Below, piece after piece: positions 52,944-62,575 of a DNA stretch of 64,000 bases (positions are counted from its first letter, which is position 1; each line of letters opens with the position of its first letter). The position numbers and the translations under genes are program-made. Origin of the DNA: an uncultured Chloroflexus sp. (GTDB lineage Bacteria > Chloroflexota > Chloroflexia > Chloroflexales > Chloroflexaceae); NCBI RefSeq assembly GCF_937129525.1, contig NZ_CAKZNK010000095.1, positions 1-64,000 of the forward strand, written 5' to 3'. The notes under the pieces were generated by a model. It was not told the DNA's origin. It did not search any database and saw nothing but the letters and a program-made list of their open reading frames with translations.

Positions 52944-55900
52944 TTACGACTCGTTCTGAGTATCAGCTTCAGCGCGGTCAAGGGCGCTGCCGATACTGAA
53001 ATACTTCGCTTCAGGGTGATGCACCACGATGGCGGCAGTGCTCTGTTCGGGCACCAACTGGTAGGCCGCAGTCAACGTCACTCCGATCTCCTCACCGGGT
53101 AAAATCTGCCACAGTCTGGCATGTTCGGACAGATCGGGGCAGGCCGGATAACCCCACGAATAGCGCTTACCGCGCCGTTCGTCAAGGCCCAGCCCTTGCC
53201 GGATAATGCGGTTCGTATATTCGGCCAGCGCCTCGGCCAGACTAACGCCGAGACCATGGATGTAGTAGCTGCGGCTGTAGTCGCCGCGCTGTTGCAATGC
53301 ATCAACCAGTTCATCGACTGCGCTGCCCATCGTGACGATTTGGAAGGCAGCTACATCGTATTCACCACTCTCAACACTGCGGAAATAGTCGCTAATGCAG
53401 AGCCGCTCACGCGCAGGTTGACGCGGGAAGGTAAAACGAGTCAACTCGCGCGAGCGATTGGTCGGATCGTATACGATCAGATCGAGACCATCACTCTGCA
53501 CCGGGAAGTAGCCATAGATCACCTTTGGCTGCAACCAGCCATCACGCTCAGCTTCAGCGATCAATTCGCGCACTTTTTGATCAAACTCGGCCTGCAATCG
53601 CTCCCATTCGGCGCCCTTGGCATTTTTTGCCCCCCATTGCAACCGGTAGAGACTGTTACGGTCAAGGCATGCAACCACATCTTGCAACCGAATCCGACTG
53701 GTAGCGCGCCAGCCCCAGAAGGGAGGCACCGGCACCGGCACATCAGTGCGCACTGCCGAACGCGCGCCAGCCGCACTGGCTCGTGATGCCTCACCAAGCT
53801 CGGTCAACGCAACCCGTCCGGTCACACGCCGGTGGAGCACATTGGCCGCTTCACGGATCGTCTGTTCGATAAACTGGTCACGCACCGTTGGATCGCTCAG
53901 CTTATCCATCGTCTCCAACCCCTCAAAAGCGTCTTTGCAGTAGAAGACGCCGGCAGGGTACGGATCTTCCTCATCGACGAAGGTAATGCGCTGACCGTAT
54001 TGCCGGTTAATCGCCGCGCCGCCGACCAGCACCGGTATTTTGAGGCCACGCCGGTGAAGCTCTTGCACGCAGAGCGGCATTTGCTTACTGGTGCTGACCA
54101 GCAGAGCTGAGAGACCGATGGCGTCAGCCTGCACTTCTAACGCCTTCTCAATGATGGTATTGATCGGTACCTGTTTGCCGAGGTCGTAAACCATGTAGCC
54201 ATTGTTGGAGAGAATGGTATTGACCAGATTCTTGCCGATGTCGTGAACATCGCCGTAGACCGTCGCCAGCACCACTTTGGCCTTGCTCGCGCCTTCAATG
54301 CGATCGAGGTAGGTCTCCAACCGGGCTACCGCCTTCTTCATCGCTTCTGCGCTTTGCAGCACGAACGGCAGAATCAATTGACCAGCGCCAAACAGATCGC
54401 CTACCTCTTTCATCGCCGGCAGCAGCACATTGTTAAGCACATCAACCGCAGCTCGCCCTTGAGGCGAAGCGCCTTGCTCGTCGCGCAAAGCTGCTGCCGG
54501 ATCGCTCAGGCGCAAACCAACTGCTTGCAAACGCAGATCGACGGCCTCATCAATGTCTTGCTCAATCCCCTCTTTCTTGCGGTGCAGAATCTTCCAGTGC
54601 AACCGCTGATCGACCGTCATACCGGCAGTGGGATCCTCGCGTTCACCCTCACTGCTGGCAGCGTGTTGCTCGAAGTATGCAATGAAACGAGCTAACGCAT
54701 CGTCACGACGGGCAAAGATCAAATCTTCGCACACTTCGCGTTGCGCGGGGTCAATCTCGGCGTAAGGCGTGACATGAGCCGGATTGATAATAGCAGTATC
54801 CAGACCGGCGGCCACAGCGTGGTAGAGGAAGACGGAGTTGAGGGCGGCGCGAGCGTGTGGGGCAACGCCAAAGCTAAGATTGCTAACACCGAGGGTCGTG
54901 AAACAGCCGGGAATCCGCTGTTTAACCAGACGAATGCCCTCTAAAGTCTCGATAGCCGAATGGCGCAACTCTTCCTGGCCGGTGGTGATTGGGAAGGTCA
55001 GCACATCAAAGACCAGGGCTTCGGCAGGGATGCCATACTCATCGCGGGCAATCTGGGCAATCCGTTCAGCGATGGCAACTTTGCGTTCGGCGGTATGGGC
55101 CATCCCCTCTTCGTCAATCGTCATGGCAATGACCGCCGCGCCATAGCGCGCTGCCAGCGGCAACACTTTATCGATCTTCGCGCCACGCCCACCCTCAAGC
55201 GAGACCGAATTGATCAAAGCGCGACCGGGGTAGATCGATAGTGCGGCTTCGAGCACCTCGACTTCAGTGGTATCGATCACCAGCGGCAACTCGATATTGA
55301 GCGTCAGTTTCTTGATCAGGCGCGTCATCTGCTCTTTTTCATCGCTGCGTTCGGTCATGGCCACGCAGACATCGAGCATATGAGCGCCACTCTCCACCTG
55401 CTCGCGGGCCACCTCGAGCGCGCCATCGTAATCATCGCGCAACAGAAGCCGTTTGACCTTGCGCGAACCCAGCGTATTCAATCGCTCGCCGATCATCGTA
55501 AGGGTGGCATCTTGCCGGAGCGCGGCTGCGCGAATACCCGAACTGACGCTGGGAATGTACTCAACCTGCCGTTGCTTCGGATGCGGATTATCACCTAAAA
55601 GCTGGCGCAAACGAGCAATGTGCGCCGGTCGCGTGCCGCAGCAACCGCCAACCACAGATACCCCGTAGTCATGCACAAATTCGCTCAAGATGTCAGCAAA
55701 CGGCTCCGGCTCCATCGGGTAGACTGTGCGTCCTTCCACCTCAAGCGGCAAACCGGCATTGGGGATGCACGAGATCGGCTTACGCGAATGAGCGGTCAAA
55801 TATTGAATCGCGGCGCGCATATGCTCAGGGCCGGTACTGCAATTCAAGCCAATCACATCAACCGGCATCGCTTCGAGCGTGGCGATCAGAGCCGGAACAT

Positions 55901-56552
55901 CAGTGCCGAGCAACATCCGACCCGAGAGATCGAGAAAGACCTGGGCCTGCACAGCAACGTCGGGCCGGTTGAGATCGGCCTTTGCCCGTCGGATACCATC
56001 GAGAGCCGCTTTGACTTCGAGGATATCGACACTCGTCTCGACCAGCAGCAGATCGACCCCACCCTCAATCAACCCGATCGCCTGCTCGCGGAAAATATCC
56101 GATAACTCGGCGAAGGTAATGTCACTCAAAGCTGGATCGTCCGATGAAGGAAGCTTTCCGGTCGGCCCCATCGAACCGGCGACATAACGCGGACGTCCAT
56201 CGCGAGCAGCAAAGCGATCGGCTACCCGGCGGGCCAGAGCCGCTGCGGCGCGGTTGATCTCGATCACCCGGTCACCTAGCCCCCATTCCGCCAGACGGGG
56301 GCGGGTGCTCTGAAACGTACAGGTTTCGATCACATCACAACCTGCTTCGAGGAAGGAGGCGTGGATCGATTCAATGACATCAGGCCGGGTAATAACCAGA
56401 TAATCGCGGCAACCAAACGTCGCTTCACCCCCGTAATCTTCGGCGGTAAGATCGAACGTATCAATCGACGTACCCATCGCGCCGTCGTAGATCAAAACCC
56501 GCTCGGCCAGCGCCTGCAAATAGGTCGGTCGTGTCACAACAGCCTCATTCAT
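52944..56552 (-). CDS. metH: Cobalamin-dependent methionine synthase
   Basis: A 1202-residue enzyme with all four modules. The homocysteine domain has zinc cysteines in GLNCSTGP and GGCCGT. The pterin domain follows (TMIGERLNTLGSRK; about 340-620). The B12 domain has the cap (MKEVGDLFGAGQLILPFVLQ) and the GDVHDIGKN motif. The C-terminal reactivation domain has the SAM-binding RYSWGYPACPD. It methylates homocysteine using methyl-tetrahydrofolate. No cobalamin or SAM riboswitch is seen in the 239-bp leader, which holds a terminator hairpin. GGG precedes the ATG. Confidence 0.96.
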   Translation of the reverse strand: MNEAVVTRPTYLQALAERVLIYDGAMGTSIDTFDLTAEDYGGEATFGCRDYLVITRPDVIESIHASFLEAGCDVIETCTFQSTRPRLAEWGLGDRVIEINRAAAALARRVADRFAARDGRPRYVAGSMGPTGKLPSSDDPALSDITFAELSDIFREQAIGLIEGGVDLLLVETSVDILEVKAALDGIRRAKADLNRPDVAVQAQVFLDLSGRMLLGTDVPALIATLEAMPVDVIGLNCSTGPEHMRAAIQYLTAHSRKPISCIPNAGLPLEVEGRTVYPMEPEPFADILSEFVHDYGVSVVGGCCGTRPAHIARLRQLLGDNPHPKQRQVEYIPSVSSGIRAAALRQDATLTMIGERLNTLGSRKVKRLLLRDDYDGALEVAREQVESGAHMLDVCVAMTERSDEKEQMTRLIKKLTLNIELPLVIDTTEVEVLEAALSIYPGRALINSVSLEGGRGAKIDKVLPLAARYGAAVIAMTIDEEGMAHTAERKVAIAERIAQIARDEYGIPAEALVFDVLTFPITTGQEELRHSAIETLEGIRLVKQRIPGCFTTLGVSNLSFGVAPHARAALNSVFLYHAVAAGLDTAIINPAHVTPYAEIDPAQREVCEDLIFARRDDALARFIAYFEQHAASSEGEREDPTAGMTVDQRLHWKILHRKKEGIEQDIDEAVDLRLQAVGLRLSDPAAALRDEQGASPQGRAAVDVLNNVLLPAMKEVGDLFGAGQLILPFVLQSAEAMKKAVARLETYLDRIEGASKAKVVLATVYGDVHDIGKNLVNTILSNNGYMVYDLGKQVPINTIIEKALEVQADAIGLSALLVSTSKQMPLCVQELHRRGLKIPVLVGGAAINRQYGQRITFVDEEDPYPAGVFYCKDAFEGLETMDKLSDPTVRDQFIEQTIREAANVLHRRVTGRVALTELGEASRASAAGARSAVRTDVPVPVPPFWGWRATSRIRLQDVVACLDRNSLYRLQWGAKNAKGAEWERLQAEFDQKVRELIAEAERDGWLQPKVIYGYFPVQSDGLDLIVYDPTNRSRELTRFTFPRQPARERLCISDYFRSVESGEYDVAAFQIVTMGSAVDELVDALQQRGDYSRSYYIHGLGVSLAEALAEYTNRIIRQGLGLDERRGKRYSWGYPACPDLSEHARLWQILPGEEIGVTLTAAYQLVPEQSTAAIVVHHPEAKYFSIGSALDRAEADTQNES

Positions 56553-56601
56553 CTACCCTGGATCGAAATGCAGAATTGCAATCTCGACGCAACCGGTTGA
56601 C

Positions 56602-56650
56602 AAAAAAGACGCCGGCGATCGAGAGACAGGAGCGCCGGCGCCGGTCTTTT
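56602..56650 (-). terminator. Intrinsic terminator between phoU and metH
   Basis: AAAAGAC plus a GCCGGCG block pairs with CGCCGG and GTCTTTT (56604-56650, one bulge). On the minus strand the hairpin is followed by TTTTTTG. It is most simply the end of the phoU transcript; a role in a metH leader is possible. Confidence 0.7.
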
Positions 56651-56791
56651 CATGATAATAATATAGCAAAAAGCGGGGCAACGCGCGTGTTATGCTCGTT
56701 TGCGCGCTGGTTGGGAACGGCAATGCCACTATCACTTCGCCGCAGGTAGGGCAACACCATCTCGCCCGAGAAACGAGCAACTCACAAAACC

Positions 56792-57451
56792 TTAATTCAG
56801 CGTTGTTTGACTGTTTGTAGCCAGATAGATCACACGTTCGCCGATATTGGTGGCGCGGTCAGCAGTGCGCTCCAGGGCGTGAACCATATCAAGCAGATCG
56901 ATAGCCGCCTCAAATCGGTCGGGATCCTGGCGAGCATCGGCGACTATCAAAGCGCGGATCGTATCTTCCAGCTCATCAACTCGCTCGTCGTAGGAAGTTA
57001 ATGAGCGGGCCAGTTCAGCATCCTGGCGCAGAAACGCTTCCAGACTGATATTGACCATCTGCAAAGCGAGTTGCGCCATCTCGTGAATTTGGGGCGGCGG
57101 TGCCACAAACGCAGCGCGACGTGAAGCGCGGCGCACACGCTTGGCGATGCTATTGGCATAATCACCGATCCGCTCTAGCTCGCCGGCAATGGCCGTTACC
57201 ACGCTGGTCAGGCGGAGATCAGAAGCAACAACCGGTTGCTGCGTCGCCAAAACATGGATAACACTCTCTTCCAATGCGCGCCACACTTCATCGATCTGTC
57301 GATCATCATTTATAATCTGAGCAGCGGCAACAGTATCCCAGGTTTCCAAACAGTGAATCGCGCGCAGCAATTGCTGCTCAACCATACTAAACATACGCAA
57401 CAGATCCTCGCGCAAGGCGCTGATCTGGCGAATATACCGCTCACGAACCAT
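56792..57451 (-). CDS. phoU: PhoU-family phosphate regulator
   Basis: A 219-residue two-repeat helical protein. Each half has the metal-binding signature E/DxxxD: ELERIGDYANSIAKRV and ALERTADRATNIGERVIYL. It would signal phosphate sufficiency to a sensor kinase or Pst transporter. No pstSCAB or phoR genes are adjacent. GGAGGA precedes the ATG at good spacing. A TATAAT (-10, complement of 57622-57627) gives a leader of about 165 nt. Confidence 0.9.
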   Translation of the reverse strand: MVRERYIRQISALREDLLRMFSMVEQQLLRAIHCLETWDTVAAAQIINDDRQIDEVWRALEESVIHVLATQQPVVASDLRLTSVVTAIAGELERIGDYANSIAKRVRRASRRAAFVAPPPQIHEMAQLALQMVNISLEAFLRQDAELARSLTSYDERVDELEDTIRALIVADARQDPDRFEAAIDLLDMVHALERTADRATNIGERVIYLATNSQTTLN

Positions 57452-57705
57452 GTGAATTCCTCCTTATTGCCCTTAGCCGCTCCTACAGCATCAGCTCAGC
57501 TCACCTGCGATCGCGACTTGCGCTATGTTGCATGTATGTCATAGAAACTAACGTTGCTTCGAAATGGTCATGCTTAAATACAAGCAATCAGGTCGTTGAA
57601 GCCAGAAAAGAGTCCGCTCTCATTATACTTGAAACCTTGACCGAATTGGCGCGAAATTGACGAGAATGGCTACGCCATCATCGCACTGTGTTGCATATCA
57701 TAACC
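57452..57705. other. Divergent intergenic region, phoU/isochorismatase
   Basis: The 318-bp gap contains the candidate phoU -10 (minus strand, 57622-57627) and the strong plus-strand promoter at 57706-57734. I see no small gene or other structure. Confidence 0.5.
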
Positions 57706-57734
57706 TTGACAGACATAGCAGCGCATGCTAAAAT
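57706..57734 (+). promoter_or_regulatory. Strong promoter of the isochorismatase-family gene
   Basis: Perfect TTGACA (57706-57711), 17 bp, TAAAAT (57729-57734) with a TGC extension before the -10. The start point is near 57741, 29 nt before the ATG. Confidence 0.75.
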
Positions 57735-57769
57735 AGTGTCAGTTTTACACCAGTGAAAGGAGCCAGAAT

Positions 57770-58483
57770 ATGCCTGCAATTCATGACCTTGCTACCCGCA
57801 GCGCGCCGTTTCTCGCCTACCTCGAACAATGGCACAACAGTCTGCCAGAAGTCGAACTCGCCACTATTGTTGGCAATACACCGGAGCGAGTGGTCATCTG
57901 CTCCATCGACATGATCAATGGCTTCTGCAAAGAGGGGCCGCTCGCCGGGCCGCGTGTCGGCGCGCTCATCGAACCGGTTGTGCGTCTGTTCAATCGAGCT
58001 TATGAGCTGGGAGTACGGGCATTCATCCTCACGCAAGACACCCACGATCCGGCAACACCAGAGTTCGCTGCGTACCCACCGCACTGCGTCGCCGGTACCG
58101 CCGAAAGCGAGACCATCCGGGAGCTGACCGAATTGCCGTTTGCCGATCAGATCACGGTGATCGAGAAGAACTCGCTCAGTTCACACCTCGGCACCCGCTT
58201 TGATGCCTGGATAGCCGAACATCCGCAGATCGACACCTTCGTGCTGGTCGGCGACTGCACCGATCTCTGTGTCTATACTGCGGCGATGCATCTACGCCTC
58301 GAGGCAAATGCGCTGAACCTCAAACGGCGGGTGATTGTAGCGGCGAATGCGGTTGATACCTTTGACACACCGGTGAACGTGGCGCGCGAACTTGGGATCT
58401 ATGCGCACGATGGCGATTTGCACCACGTACTGTTCCTGCACCATATGGCTCAGAATGGGGTAGAGGTGGCAAATCTGAAATAA
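57770..58483 (+). CDS. Isochorismatase-family cysteine hydrolase
   Basis: A 237-residue enzyme related to nicotinamidase. The triad is Asp47 (SIDMINGF), Lys133 (VIEKNSLSS) and Cys167 in GDCTDLCVYTAA. The cis-peptide is expected before the cysteine helix. It hydrolyses an amide or an enol ether; nicotinamide is likely but unproven. AAAGGAG lies 8 nt before the ATG. It appears to be monocistronic, with its own promoter and a terminator hairpin at 58528-58550. Confidence 0.88.
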   Translation: MPAIHDLATRSAPFLAYLEQWHNSLPEVELATIVGNTPERVVICSIDMINGFCKEGPLAGPRVGALIEPVVRLFNRAYELGVRAFILTQDTHDPATPEFAAYPPHCVAGTAESETIRELTELPFADQITVIEKNSLSSHLGTRFDAWIAEHPQIDTFVLVGDCTDLCVYTAAMHLRLEANALNLKRRVIVAANAVDTFDTPVNVARELGIYAHDGDLHHVLFLHHMAQNGVEVANLK

Positions 58484-58527
58484 ACCTGGCCTGCCTTTAC
58501 ATGCTCTCTGTTACCCTCCTCATCGTT

Positions 58528-58550
58528 GGGGCGATCCGGTGGATCGCCCC
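58528..58550 (+). terminator. Intrinsic terminator after the isochorismatase-family gene
   Basis: GGGGCGATCC-GGT-GGATCGCCCC, a perfect 10-bp stem 45 bp after the stop, followed by TTGAATAAT. Confidence 0.65.
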
Positions 58551-58608
58551 TTGAATAATGTCAGGAAACGACACATCGCTTCAGAATACCCGCATCACAA
58601 CCGTATCG

Positions 58609-58617
58609 TGGTATACT
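58609..58617 (+). promoter_or_regulatory. Extended -10 promoter of the GAF-GAF-PAS gene
   Basis: TGGTATACT has the TGn extension, 38 bp before the ATG at 58655, with no recognisable -35. Confidence 0.45.
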
Positions 58618-58654
58618 AAAAATCTGATCACTGATGTTGCCGCCGGGAGTACCT

Positions 58655-60154
58655 ATGCCGGACGCCGAGGATCTTGCCACTCTGACAGTTGCCGAACTGG
58701 TTGCCCACGTGCAAGAGTTACGCAACGCGAACGCGCAGTTGCGGCGACAGTTGCATCCGGCTGGGCCACCGCTGGCAGCTCATGCACTCACTGCCGAGCT
58801 GATCCGGCAAACTTCATTACTTACCCGTCTGGGAATCGAGTTCCGCGAAGATCTGGAACCAACCGTCTTCTTACAGCAGGCCCTACAGGCTGTAACGGCC
58901 AATCTACCGGCTGATGAAGCGACCGCAGTGCTAATTGGTCCTGATCAACAGCCACTCCAGGCAATGACGGTTGCGCTCGGCGCGCCACGTCTGCTGCCAC
59001 CCGAACGCGCTGCCGAGTTGCTTGGCTCTAGCAGCGCCGGTTGGGCTTTGCGTCATGGCAGCAGTGTGATGCTGCTCGATATTGCCGGCGAAGCGCCACG
59101 CCTGCACTTGCGCGAATTACAAACCGGCGGTAGCCTGATCGCAACGCCGATTCGGCAGTCAATGGCGACTATCGGCGTCCTGATGGTCTATCGTCTCGCG
59201 ACCAATGCCTTTAGCAGCCTGGATCTCGTGCTCATCGAGAGCGTGGCCGCTCAACTTGGCGTAGCAATCGGCGCAGCCCGCCTCCATCGGCAACATCGCT
59301 TACGCCAGCAGCACATCCTGACATTACTCAATTTTGGTCAGGCATTTGCGACCGGCAATAACTTGGGTGATATTGCGGCGCGTTGTCATACCATTGCGAC
59401 CGAAGCTTTCGCCGCCCGCTGGGGGTTACTCTTCTTGCGCCCTTCGCCCCAAAGTCAGCTTACGTGGGTTGAGCCTGCGGGTCTGACAATCGAGGCGCCG
59501 GTTACAGCCGCCAGTGGCGCGGCGCAGTTGAGCGCTGACAGTCAGAGCGTTGTGACTATGGCCTTGACCGACAGCTTGACCTGTATCGCGTTGCCCCTTA
59601 TTCACGATGGCGCGGCAATCGGCGGCCTGACACTCGGTTACGCCGGCGCTCAATCAGCTCCAACCGGCATCGACTGGAATCTGTTAGAACTGTTTGCCCG
59701 TCAGACTGCAACTATTTGCGCAACATCGCAACTGGTTGCGCGTTTGCACGAACAGACTCAATTGCTCGAAGAGCTGGTTGCCGAGCGCACGAACCAGCTC
59801 CAACGCTCGCGCGACCTGCTGCGGATCGTCTTTGACAGCCTGCCGGAAGGGATCGCCTTACTGGATGAGAGCGAACGACTGGTCGCGGTCAATACAGTCT
59901 TTGCCAACCAGATTGTTGGCCGCCATCCCCGTGATCTGGTCGGCAAGACTTACGCTCACTTGCTGCGCCTGATCGAACGCGCTGCGCCAACTTCCATCGA
60001 ACTGCTCCCCGATGTCGGCTCCGGTCGGCAACAACTACGAATCCGCCAAACGTTCGCCGAGGGTGAACGCCGTTACCTGATCGATCGGATGGAGATTCTA
60101 TCATCACCCGGTCAGCCGCCGTCACGACTTGAGTTTTGGCGACGAGAATTGTAG
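58655..60154 (+). CDS. GAF-GAF-PAS sensor protein lacking an output domain
   Basis: A 499-residue cytoplasmic protein. A short N-terminal coiled coil (about 10-40) precedes a GAF domain (about 60-210), a second GAF domain (about 220-375), a coiled coil (LHEQTQLLEELVAERTNQLQRS) and a C-terminal PAS domain (about 390-499; IVFDSLPEGIALLDESERLVAVN). It ends cleanly with no kinase, GGDEF or HTH. The next gene encodes a protease, so no fused output has been lost to a nearby frameshift. It may modulate another signalling protein. GGGAG precedes the ATG. Confidence 0.8.
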   Translation: MPDAEDLATLTVAELVAHVQELRNANAQLRRQLHPAGPPLAAHALTAELIRQTSLLTRLGIEFREDLEPTVFLQQALQAVTANLPADEATAVLIGPDQQPLQAMTVALGAPRLLPPERAAELLGSSSAGWALRHGSSVMLLDIAGEAPRLHLRELQTGGSLIATPIRQSMATIGVLMVYRLATNAFSSLDLVLIESVAAQLGVAIGAARLHRQHRLRQQHILTLLNFGQAFATGNNLGDIAARCHTIATEAFAARWGLLFLRPSPQSQLTWVEPAGLTIEAPVTAASGAAQLSADSQSVVTMALTDSLTCIALPLIHDGAAIGGLTLGYAGAQSAPTGIDWNLLELFARQTATICATSQLVARLHEQTQLLEELVAERTNQLQRSRDLLRIVFDSLPEGIALLDESERLVAVNTVFANQIVGRHPRDLVGKTYAHLLRLIERAAPTSIELLPDVGSGRQQLRIRQTFAEGERRYLIDRMEILSSPGQPPSRLEFWRREL

Positions 60155-60183
60155 CAGCCTTTTGTATTCCATAACCGTTTACA

Positions 60184-61455
60184 ATGCCATACCTGCATAC
60201 AACCCACAATGGTATTCGGATCCTGATCGACGAACTACCGCACACCCATTCAGTTGCTATTGGTTGTTTTATCGACATTGGCGCTCGCTACGAGACAGCA
60301 GAACTGGCCGGCGCTGCGCACTTTATTGAGCATATGCTTTTTAAAGGAGCCGGCGCATACCCTACCGCGCGCGACATTTCGCTGGCTGTTGAAGGCATTG
60401 GTGGTTATCTGAATGCCTCTACCGGCTATGAAACGACGATCTTCTACGCCAAGGTTGCGGCCATCCACTTCGCGCGCGCCCTGCACGTCCTGAGCGAGAT
60501 GGTACAGCGCCCATTGTTTGATGCCACGGAACTCGAGAAAGAGCGCCGCGTGATTATCGAAGAGATCCGCGGCATCCAGGATAACCCCACCGAAGCCGTG
60601 CATGAATTACTCCAACAGACGATGTGGGGCGATCACCCTTTTGGTCGCGATATTGCCGGCAGTATCGCCACAGTCAGCGCAATGGCGCGGCACGAATTGT
60701 TGGATTTTTTTGCCCGCGGCTACCACGCCGGCAATCTGGTGGTGTCAGTTGCAGGTAGAATCGCTGCTGAACAGGCAATTCCTGCTATCGAACAGGCCTT
60801 TGCCGATCTCCCAACCTGTCAGCGACCCACAGCAATTGTCGCGCCACCACTACCAGATGCGCGACAGGTGAACGTTCTCGCGCGCGACATTGAACAGGGC
60901 AATTTCTGTCTCGGTCTGCCCGGCGTTTCATACCACGACCCTGACCGGCGCGCCGTGCAAGCGCTCGATGCTCTGCTTGGTGGCGGTATGTCATCCCGCC
61001 TGTTTCAAACGATCCGCGAAGAACATGGTCTAAGCTACAATATCGGCTCGTACCACAATGAGTTTGCCGATACCGGGATGTGGGTAATTTATGCCGGCGT
61101 AGAGCCTGATGCGCTCCGTGACGCCGTAGCTATGACGCGCCGCATTATCAACGATCTGGTTGAGTATGGCCCAACCGAGCAGGAATTGGCGACAGTTAAA
61201 GAGCAACTGAAAGGAAGTTTGCTCCTCTCCCTCGAAGATACCTGGGCAGTGGCGTCGCGCAACGCTACCAGCTTGCTGCGCCACCAGACGGTATCCCCGA
61301 TCGAGCAGATTGTCGCCGAGTTTGATGCGCTGACGCTGGACGATCTACACCGCGTGGCGCGTCGGCTATTGGCCACTCAGCAGCAATGGCTGGCCGTGGT
61401 TGGCCCCTACGGGGAAGACGATCAGGCCGATTTGCAGGCATTGCTAGAAGAATGA
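60184..61455 (+). CDS. M16-family zinc metalloprotease
   Basis: A 423-residue pitrilysin/mitochondrial-processing-peptidase-like protease. The inverted zinc motif HxxEH is His46-Glu49-His50 in HFIEHMLFKG, with the distal Glu in the following helix (VIIEEIRGIQDNP). The second half has the R/Y pair region SRLFQTIREEHGLSYNIGSY. It is the active subunit type; a non-catalytic partner gene is not adjacent. The substrate is unknown. No clear ribosome binding site is seen. The next gene begins 9 bp after its stop. Confidence 0.9.
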   Translation: MPYLHTTHNGIRILIDELPHTHSVAIGCFIDIGARYETAELAGAAHFIEHMLFKGAGAYPTARDISLAVEGIGGYLNASTGYETTIFYAKVAAIHFARALHVLSEMVQRPLFDATELEKERRVIIEEIRGIQDNPTEAVHELLQQTMWGDHPFGRDIAGSIATVSAMARHELLDFFARGYHAGNLVVSVAGRIAAEQAIPAIEQAFADLPTCQRPTAIVAPPLPDARQVNVLARDIEQGNFCLGLPGVSYHDPDRRAVQALDALLGGGMSSRLFQTIREEHGLSYNIGSYHNEFADTGMWVIYAGVEPDALRDAVAMTRRIINDLVEYGPTEQELATVKEQLKGSLLLSLEDTWAVASRNATSLLRHQTVSPIEQIVAEFDALTLDDLHRVARRLLATQQQWLAVVGPYGEDDQADLQALLEE

Positions 61456-61464
61456 GTTTGACTG

Positions 61465-62499
61465 ATGAAGACGGTAGCGATCATTGGCGCCGGTATGGCC
61501 GGATTGGCAGCGGCTCGCGCGCTTGTCACCACCGGCCTAACACCGGTCGTATTTGAGAAGAGTCGCGGTGTTGGCGGTCGCGCTGCTACCCGCCGCATCG
61601 GCGATTTTTGCTTCGATCACGGCGCTCAATATGTTAAAGCGCCGTCACCAGCATTGCAAGACCTGATCGCTGCAACCGGTGACGCTGTGACGATTGCGCG
61701 TCCGGTGTGGACGTTCACCGCCGATAACCAGATCGCCCCCGGTGATCCTTCGTCTGCCGATGAGCAGAAGTGGACATGGCCGACCGGTATTACCCGTCTC
61801 GCCAAATATCTGGCCGCAGGACTCAATGTGTATCTGGAAACGACGGTTGCCGGCATACACAGCAACTCTGATGGGTACCATCTCTACGCCGAGGATGGGC
61901 GCGCGCTGGGTTGCTTCGATGCCATCATCCTCACTGCGCCCGCGCCGCAGAGCGCAGCCATCCTGAGCGCCAGCGCAGGAATGCCGGCAGTCAGGAGCCT
62001 TATCGAAAGCCTGCAACAGGTACAATATCGCCGCTCGATCAGCATCACTGTCGCATATCCGCGTCGCCCTGACACGCCGTGGTATGCGCTGGTCAACGTT
62101 GATCGCCAGCATTCGATAAGCTGGCTGGCATGTGAACACGAGAAACCAGGACGAGCGCCGGACAATGCTGGTCTGTTGATTGCGCAGATGAGTGATCAAT
62201 GGGCAAGCACGCACTGGGATGGATTGTCGAAGGGTACCTTCGCGCCGGATGCCGCGCTGCCTCAACCAATTAGCGAAGCGCTGGCCGCGATTCAACCGCT
62301 GGTCGGCGATCTTGGCACACCGCTATGGATTAATCTGCAACGCTGGCGCTACGCTTTGCCCGATACCGCTGCCCCGGTAACAATGACAGAGCGAATTGTG
62401 CTTGCCGGTGATCTGGTGGCCGGGCAAGGGCGTGTGCATCTGGCCATCGAAAGCGGCTGGCGCGCTGCCGGGCAGATCGGCACGCTGCTGGCTCAATAA
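61465..62499 (+). CDS. Renalase-like FAD/NAD(P)-dependent amine-oxidase-type oxidoreductase
   Basis: A 344-residue flavoprotein. The dinucleotide motif GAGMAGLAAA is at 8-17, followed by VVFEKSRGVGGRAATRR and DHGAQY, characteristic of the renalase-type branch. The C-terminal LVAGQGRVHLAIESGWRAA matches the FAD-binding end. It may oxidise a reduced nicotinamide isomer or another small substrate. It follows the M16 gene by 9 bp and is likely in the same transcript. Confidence 0.85.
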   Translation: MKTVAIIGAGMAGLAAARALVTTGLTPVVFEKSRGVGGRAATRRIGDFCFDHGAQYVKAPSPALQDLIAATGDAVTIARPVWTFTADNQIAPGDPSSADEQKWTWPTGITRLAKYLAAGLNVYLETTVAGIHSNSDGYHLYAEDGRALGCFDAIILTAPAPQSAAILSASAGMPAVRSLIESLQQVQYRRSISITVAYPRRPDTPWYALVNVDRQHSISWLACEHEKPGRAPDNAGLLIAQMSDQWASTHWDGLSKGTFAPDAALPQPISEALAAIQPLVGDLGTPLWINLQRWRYALPDTAAPVTMTERIVLAGDLVAGQGRVHLAIESGWRAAGQIGTLLAQ

Positions 62500-62575
62500 T
62501 GAGACAGCTTCGCTACGTTTGGTTGGAAAATCGTCTGCTCCGTTACCAGCGCATCTTGTAATCAAGGAATAGTCG

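Noticed and set aside
53121-53786. 221-residue plus-strand frame inside metH
   Set aside because: It lies antisense to the intact SAM-binding module of metH and has no motif or ribosome binding site.
56553-56791. SAM or cobalamin riboswitch before metH
   Set aside because: No B12-box or SAM-I core sequence is seen and there is too little room between the -10-like element and the terminator.
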